Assembly (NCBI GenBank): GCA_020724025.1
Contig: DYHU01000037.1
Span: forward strand, 1-18,030
Reading direction: 5' to 3'
Length of the DNA stretch: 18,030 nucleotides
Source of the DNA: Syntrophorhabdus sp.
GTDB lineage: Bacteria; Desulfobacterota; BSN033; UBA1163
Position numbers and translations under genes: made by a program. Below, piece after piece: positions 14,007 through 18,030 of this stretch; the first letter of the stretch is position 1, and each line of letters starts with the position of its first letter. The notes below the pieces were generated by a model. The model saw only the letters and a program-made list of their open reading frames with translations. It made no database searches and was not told the origin of the DNA.

Positions 14007-14707
14007 CACTTCCCTCCCACGGCAATCAGAGATTGACCCACCCACTTCGGAATGATCTTCTCTATCATTATAAAAAGAGGAACCATTCTGTTAAATAGTT
14101 CGATCTGGCCTGCCGGCAAAAGAGGCCTTCTTAAAAGCGTGCCATTCAAAAACCAACCCAATATACCAAAAAGGTTAAAATATTTTAAGTGACAAATTTT
14201 AAAACCGTTATGGGTCAGTTTTTGGATTAACTCCTTCCGTCCATACCGCCGGAAGTGGCCAAGCCCCCTGTCCAGATGATTGTAAAGAACTTTCAAAGCC
14301 GGGACAAGGAGAATCAGCCTTCCGCCTGAGGAGAGCAGTTCATAATAATGTCGTAAAACCAGATCATCATCCTCCACATGCTCCAAAACATTGGAGCAGA
14401 CAATGGTATCAAAATGGTGATGAAATATTTCTGCTGGATCTTCCCGGATATCCCAGATCAGAGTTCTGATCAGGTTGGGATGGTCTCGATATTTCTCCCG
14501 AATAATATCAAGGTAGTCCTCCTTTACATCCGTTGCCAGCACCCTTCCCTGATGAAGGAGCCACCCTGTAAGATTTCCAATCCCACATCCAACCTCCAGG
14601 ATGTTCCCTCTGAGGAAGGGTTTCATCTGCTCAAAGATCCAGCGATGATAAGAGGTGGCCCCCTCCAATAGAAGAAGGGTTAAGGTATTCGTTCTTTCAG
14701 TCTCCAT
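14006..14707 (-). CDS. Class I SAM-dependent methyltransferase
   Basis: 233 residues. The Rossmann SAM motif is ILEVGCGIGNLTG (about 36-48). The acidic end of strand 2 is ATDVKEDYLD, motif II is FDTIVCSNVLEHVEDDD, and the post-II strand is GGRLILLVPA. The HFRRYGRKEL segment is frequent in methyltransferases found in sugar and surface-polysaccharide clusters. The substrate is not evident. The start codon shares one base with the stop of the upstream YfhO-like gene, and the stop overlaps the GT2 start, giving a tight three-gene unit. Confidence 0.85.
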   Translation of the reverse strand: METERTNTLTLLLLEGATSYHRWIFEQMKPFLRGNILEVGCGIGNLTGWLLHQGRVLATDVKEDYLDIIREKYRDHPNLIRTLIWDIREDPAEIFHHHFDTIVCSNVLEHVEDDDLVLRHYYELLSSGGRLILLVPALKVLYNHLDRGLGHFRRYGRKELIQKLTHNGFKICHLKYFNLFGILGWFLNGTLLRRPLLPAGQIELFNRMVPLFIMIEKIIPKWVGQSLIAVGGK

Positions 14708-17607
14708 CAGGTTATTCTCCTGTGGTCTTTTTTCCTATCGATCCACCCAATGATTCCACAAACCATCACTCCGACCAGGGTGATGCCAGCGCCCAGTTTA
14801 AAACTGAAGGGTGCATATACGAACTCCACCTGATATGTCCCTTTAAGGAGAACCACTCCCCGGAAATTATAATTGGCACGAAGAATCTTTTCCTTCCTCC
14901 CATTCACAAATACCTTCCAGCCAGGATAGTAGGTATCGCTCAATATTAGAATACCTTCCTCCTCTACCTTTGCTTGGAGGGACAATCGATTATTGCTCTC
15001 GGAGATAAACTCAACTCCTTCTGGGAGCCCACGGAGGGGCTCCCCTACATCATTTATATTCTGTAGGGGCGGCCCACTGTGGCCGCCCATCTTCTTTGGC
15101 CATTCTGGTTCCTCTTCAAGAAGAACCTCTTTTCTGGGATCAAAGTTTGGGTGGCTAATTGCCGACAGTATCTCCTTTGAATCCATCACCTTAAAGTCTT
15201 TCACCAACCATGCCCTTGGCAGAGGGCTTTTATTTCGATACAGTTTGATGGTATTTAGCTTGAGGAGGTCTTCTTTATTGCCCTCGAGCCCTTCCAGCCT
15301 TGCATAGACCAGTTCAAAACGGGGATCTTGTTCAATCGGGGTGATGGAAATGACATATTTTACTCCATAAAGGTCAACGAGACGGCTTGAAGAGATGGAT
15401 GGAAGGCTTATCAATTTTTTATAAAGATCATCGCTCCTTTTTAACCGGACCACATCAACTCCCCAGATATCATGGACCTGAAAGATCATGTTCAACGAGG
15501 ACAGATGTTTCTCTTTAATGAGGTCAAAGGGAACACCATTCCCAATTAAAATGGGGCTATCCAATGCGATGGTCTTCCCGGTGGAGAAAGTCCGGAATGG
15601 TCCTTTGTCTGAGGTGACAATCTCAAGCACCCTGGTTTTCTTTAAATAGTCAAATATTTTCTCTTTTCCGTAGAAACCCATATTTCCGAAGAGGTCGGCG
15701 ATCAGAAAAAAGACAATGAAGGCTTTTATCCACCCTTTCCATCCCACCTCATAACCGACCCTGAGAAGGAGAAAGAATAAGGTGAGATAAAAGAAGAATC
15801 TCTTGGTGTGATGGAGGTTTGTAGAAAGGTGGTTGAACTGGGGAAAATCGATCTCCCTCAATTTGAGAAAATGTTCAACCTCTTTATGACCCAGGACGAG
15901 GAAAAGGAGAATAAACCCTGAGATAAGGGAGAAGGCAATAAGGAGATGTTTCAATCCCTTGCCATCTCTTATTTTAGTAGGTTGTTGAAAAAGTCTTTTT
16001 AGTATTAGAAATGTCATTCCTGCGGAAGCAGGAATCCAGTTTTTTCCGACATTTCTGGACTCCCGCTGAAGTTTACCCCGCACCCCGATGCGGGGCGGGA
16101 GTGACATCGGGTCGGTATTTTTCTGAATCCTGTTGGAAAATTGCATTAGTCTCTCAAACCCCAAACCCGCTGTAATAGCAAGGGCAAGAATGAAGATATA
16201 GAGAAACTTGACAGGGTACCTGATCCCATTGAAAAAGGGGACATATTTAAACACGAATGGGTAGAGGGGGTTATACTGCCCAAGGGAAAGAAAGAGAGAG
16301 AAAAACATAAGAGAGAGGAAGAGTATTCGGCCTCTCCTAATCCCCCTCACCCTCCCCTCTCCCCCGTAGGGGAGAGGGTTTCCTCTTGTTCCCTCTCTCT
16401 CTGGGAGAGGGTTTCCACTAGTCCCCTCTCCCTTTGGGAGAGGGTTTCCCCTTGTCCCCTCTCCCTTTGGGAGAGGGTCAGGGTGAGGGATAAGAAAGAA
16501 TATCAAACTTAAAACAAAAGGCAGTCCTCCCGTATACATGGTTTTGAGCCAGCACTGGGTGATCCAGTATTTCTTCATATCTAAAAAATAACCGTAGGCA
16601 TCAGGTAAAAAGAAGAGAAAGATGTCCTTTGGAGCGAAGCTCCATACCGTTGCTTCCTGATAGGTGATTCCCTGACCACGAATGGAATGCATCCAGAGTT
16701 CGAGGAAGGGGATCAACTGGACTGCCGAGAGAATGATGAAAAGAATGGAGATGATGAGAAGGCTTTTGAATCGGATTATACATATGGACATAAGTCTTAA
16801 ATAGTTTGTCATTCCGGGCTTGACTAAGCCTGCCCCGTACTTGATACGGGGGAATCCAGTGCTTTCCTGGATTCCCGCTGGAGTTAACCCCGCACCTTGA
16901 TGCGGGGCGGGAATGACACCCTTTCCTGCGATTAATAACGACTCCCCCCAATCGCCTCTGTTTATAGAAAAAATCACCATCAACAAAAGCACAAAGAAAT
17001 TACCATAGACAACTTCAATCCCGCCCCCCAAAAAAGAGAGGGTCATGAAGACGGCAGTCAATATTTCATTCCTGATTCCCGGACTGATCATTGCCCTTCT
17101 GAAAAACATCATGATCAGGGGAGTCCAAATCACAGAGAGAAGGATAGTGAGAAGGCTATGAACAGAGAGGAGGTAGCCGCTGAGCATCAATATGAGACCG
17201 GAGATGAGGGATCCTGTTGAGCTGACTTTCAGGTCCTTGAGGAAGAGATAGGTGAATAACCCGGCCAAAAAAAAGTGGAGTATGATGACGGCATTAAAAG
17301 CAATATCAAAGGGAAGGAGAAAGAAGAGACCGTTCAAAGGGTAGAGGATGGCGTGTTGGGGGTTGGCAAAGAAAGGGTGGCCTGAGAATTGATAAGGATT
17401 CCATAAGGGGAAATCGCCTTGCCTCAGGCTTTCAACCCAGAAGAACCTTGGCGGGATAAAGTAAGGGGCAAGATCCCTTTCCGTGAGGAGGTATCTCTCT
17501 CCGAAGAGATCATAAAAGAAGAGGAGGGAGGAAAAAAAAAGGGTCAGAACAGCCCAAAAATCGATTGTTCTGACCCATCTCATGACCCTTTTTATCTGGT
17601 TGATCAC
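14707..17607 (-). CDS. YfhO-like multi-membrane protein carrying four palindromic insertions
   Basis: 966 residues from the GTG at 17607; ATG at 17583 is an alternative. The N-terminal half has many membrane helices with FWVESLRQGDFPLWNPYQF and FANPQHAILYPLN, typical of YfhO (PF09586) and related GT-C-like proteins. The C-terminal soluble part ends with YYPGWKVFVNGRKEKILRA, VYAPFSFKLG and a last helix. The family is implicated in surface glycan glycosylation. Four repeat elements are translated within it: residues about 231-267, 373-422, 501-532 and 840-862, each leaving the frame open. They fall at loops or linkers by inspection, so the protein may remain functional, but this is untested. 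It begins 19 bp after the pilin stop and is coupled to the methyltransferase. Confidence 0.8.
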   Translation of the reverse strand: MINQIKRVMRWVRTIDFWAVLTLFFSSLLFFYDLFGERYLLTERDLAPYFIPPRFFWVESLRQGDFPLWNPYQFSGHPFFANPQHAILYPLNGLFFLLPFDIAFNAVIILHFFLAGLFTYLFLKDLKVSSTGSLISGLILMLSGYLLSVHSLLTILLSVIWTPLIMMFFRRAMISPGIRNEILTAVFMTLSFLGGGIEVVYGNFFVLLLMVIFSINRGDWGESLLIAGKGVIPAPHQGAGLTPAGIQESTGFPRIKYGAGLVKPGMTNYLRLMSICIIRFKSLLIISILFIILSAVQLIPFLELWMHSIRGQGITYQEATVWSFAPKDIFLFFLPDAYGYFLDMKKYWITQCWLKTMYTGGLPFVLSLIFFLIPHPDPLPKGEGTRGNPLPKGEGTSGNPLPEREGTRGNPLPYGGEGRVRGIRRGRILFLSLMFFSLFLSLGQYNPLYPFVFKYVPFFNGIRYPVKFLYIFILALAITAGLGFERLMQFSNRIQKNTDPMSLPPRIGVRGKLQRESRNVGKNWIPASAGMTFLILKRLFQQPTKIRDGKGLKHLLIAFSLISGFILLFLVLGHKEVEHFLKLREIDFPQFNHLSTNLHHTKRFFFYLTLFFLLLRVGYEVGWKGWIKAFIVFFLIADLFGNMGFYGKEKIFDYLKKTRVLEIVTSDKGPFRTFSTGKTIALDSPILIGNGVPFDLIKEKHLSSLNMIFQVHDIWGVDVVRLKRSDDLYKKLISLPSISSSRLVDLYGVKYVISITPIEQDPRFELVYARLEGLEGNKEDLLKLNTIKLYRNKSPLPRAWLVKDFKVMDSKEILSAISHPNFDPRKEVLLEEEPEWPKKMGGHSGPPLQNINDVGEPLRGLPEGVEFISESNNRLSLQAKVEEEGILILSDTYYPGWKVFVNGRKEKILRANYNFRGVVLLKGTYQVEFVYAPFSFKLGAGITLVGVMVCGIIGWIDRKKDHRRIT
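15023..15088. repeat. Palindromic element, family H, inside the YfhO-like gene
   Basis: The left hairpin GGGAGCCC/GGGGCTCCC ends in CCCCTACA (15042-15049). A 12-bp spacer follows, and the right hairpin begins TGTAGGGG (15062-15069) and closes with GGCCGCCC. The inner ends are exact reverse complements. It is read on the - strand as GGHSGPPLQN...VGEPLRGLPEG. Confidence 0.75.
16013..16105. repeat. Family A hairpin pair inside the YfhO-like gene (copy 1)
   Basis: The left half 16013-16039 runs GTCATTCCTGCGG to GGAATCCAG. A 15-bp spacer follows, and the right half 16055-16105 starts CTGGACTCCCGC and ends GGGAGTGAC. The length of 93 bp is 31 codons. It is read on the - strand, ending in the WIPASAGMT peptide. 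Confidence 0.8.
16342..16490. repeat. Tandem hairpin array inside the YfhO-like gene
   Basis: Four hairpins of the form CCCTCTCCC/GGGAGAGGG are repeated at a period of about 33 bp, separated by similar 12-bp links (TTTCCTCTTGTT, TTTCCACTAGTC, TTTCCCCTTGTC). The array is bounded by a perfect 10-bp terminal inverted repeat CCCTCACCCT / AGGGTGAGGG. It translates into an 11-residue repeat RGNPLPKGEGT. Confidence 0.8.
16808..16917. repeat. Family A hairpin pair inside the YfhO-like gene (copy 2)
   Basis: The left half 16808-16859 begins GTCATTCC, includes a nested CCCCGTA/TACGGGG and ends GGAATCCAG. The spacer is 7 bp. The right half 16867-16917 begins CTGGATTCCCGC and ends GGGAATGAC. It has the same outer ends as the nuclease-bearing element at 5-388. 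Confidence 0.8.
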
Positions 17608-17626
17608 AAAGAAATGTGACTACCTT

Positions 17627-18010
17627 TCACCATGTCGCTGTGGCGGCTACAATTGTTCCGTAAATCGTTGGCGCCTGGAGTTGTGTCGGGGAAAGGGTAA
17701 AGAGGAATGTTAACCCCCCTGCCGTCAGCGTAAAATTTGTTTCATTAAAGGCAAAGGTTGCTCCCTGAATATTTGCATTATTAACAATCTGGGTCATTGT
17801 ATAGATTGCGACGGTCCCTTTTAACAGTCGGTCGGCAAAGACGATAGCATTGGCGCTTCTCAAGCCTCCCAGTATGCCTCTTGCTGTCCCATTGGCGGCC
17901 TCCCGGGTCAAATCGAGGTATCTCGGAATGGCAACAGCAGCCAGGATACCTATGATGACAATGATGACAATCAGTTCAATCAATGTAAAACCCTTCTGAT
18001 TTTTCATCAT
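17627..18010 (-). CDS. MshA-like type IV pilin
   Basis: 127 residues. The leader MMKNQKG is followed by the prepilin site FTLIELIVIIVIIGILAAVA, with Glu5 of the mature protein, and IPRYLDLTREA. The stretch TARGILGGLRSANAIVFADR resembles the MshA-type GA..SAN segment after the first helix. The C-terminal part is short and Thr/Ala-rich, and it lacks the cysteine pair of many pilins. It is the best candidate for the major subunit of this system. GGAGG on the - strand (complement of 18016-18020) stands 5 bp before the first ATG and 8 bp before the second. It is on the opposite strand from the assembly genes and directly upstream of the YfhO/methyltransferase/GT2 group. Confidence 0.85.
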   Translation of the reverse strand: MMKNQKGFTLIELIVIIVIIGILAAVAIPRYLDLTREAANGTARGILGGLRSANAIVFADRLLKGTVAIYTMTQIVNNANIQGATFAFNETNFTLTAGGLTFLFTLSPTQLQAPTIYGTIVAATATW

Positions 18011-18030
18011 CCTTTCCTCCCGTTTTTATT

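Noticed and set aside
16342..16490. CRISPR-like array (regular 33-bp period)
   Set aside because: The intervals are only about 12 bp and nearly identical to each other, the repeats are perfect hairpins, no cas genes are present, and the array is in frame within a membrane protein gene.
1..18030. Classical insertion sequence or RAYT transposase as driver of the palindromes
   Set aside because: No transposase, HUH tyrosine or DDE protein is encoded in the window; the only recombination-type candidates are the three small nucleases.

Overview
The window is most of a type IV pilus locus of the MSHA type, from a Gram-negative bacterium of moderate GC content. The + strand gene order from PilM-PilN fusion to PilB-like ATPase matches the msh order I-J-K-L-M-N-E. 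A lipoprotein secretin and three pilin-like genes confirm a two-membrane cell. A Desulfobacterota/Nitrospirota-like lineage would fit the gene content and the abundance of palindromic repeats, but I cannot assign taxonomy from sequence reading alone.

Layout, + strand: a small GIY-YIG nuclease (65-358); three minor-pilin genes (384-782, 818-1480, 1477-2691); PilM-PilN fusion (2763-4493); a 375-bp gap filled with palindromes; PilO (4869-5435); PilP/MshK-like protein (5432-6064); a second GIY-YIG nuclease (6180-6479); MshL/PilQ secretin (6540-8183); MshM/ExeA-like AAA ATPase (8340-9449); MshN/GspB-like TPR protein (9446-10735); a DUF559 nuclease (10914-11267); and MshE/PilB assembly ATPase (11394-13121). 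On the - strand, read from the right edge, lie an MshA-like pilin (18010-17627), a YfhO-like membrane protein (17607-14707), a SAM methyltransferase (14707-14006) and a GT2 glycosyltransferase (14006-13326). The last three are stop/start coupled. The platform protein MshG and the prepilin peptidase are not in the window.

How the genes work together: pilin and minor pilins are processed, recruited by the PilM/N/O/P inner-membrane platform, polymerised by the MshE ATPase and exported through the secretin. The AAA ATPase and TPR protein are likely envelope assembly factors. The - strand genes may make a surface glycan or modify pilin (inference).

The striking feature is a dense population of palindromic elements of at least seven sequence families. 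They share one architecture: left hairpin, short spacer, right hairpin in inverted orientation. Many lie inside genes without breaking the reading frame. Three elements carry, in place of the short spacer, a single small nuclease gene: GIY-YIG between family A hairpins, GIY-YIG between family C hairpins, and DUF559 between family B hairpins. In each, both flanks belong to the same family and are inverted. This suggests that small stand-alone nucleases are the mobility functions of REPIN-like palindrome families, with the short hairpin pairs as their non-autonomous derivatives. This is the best candidate here for an undescribed system.
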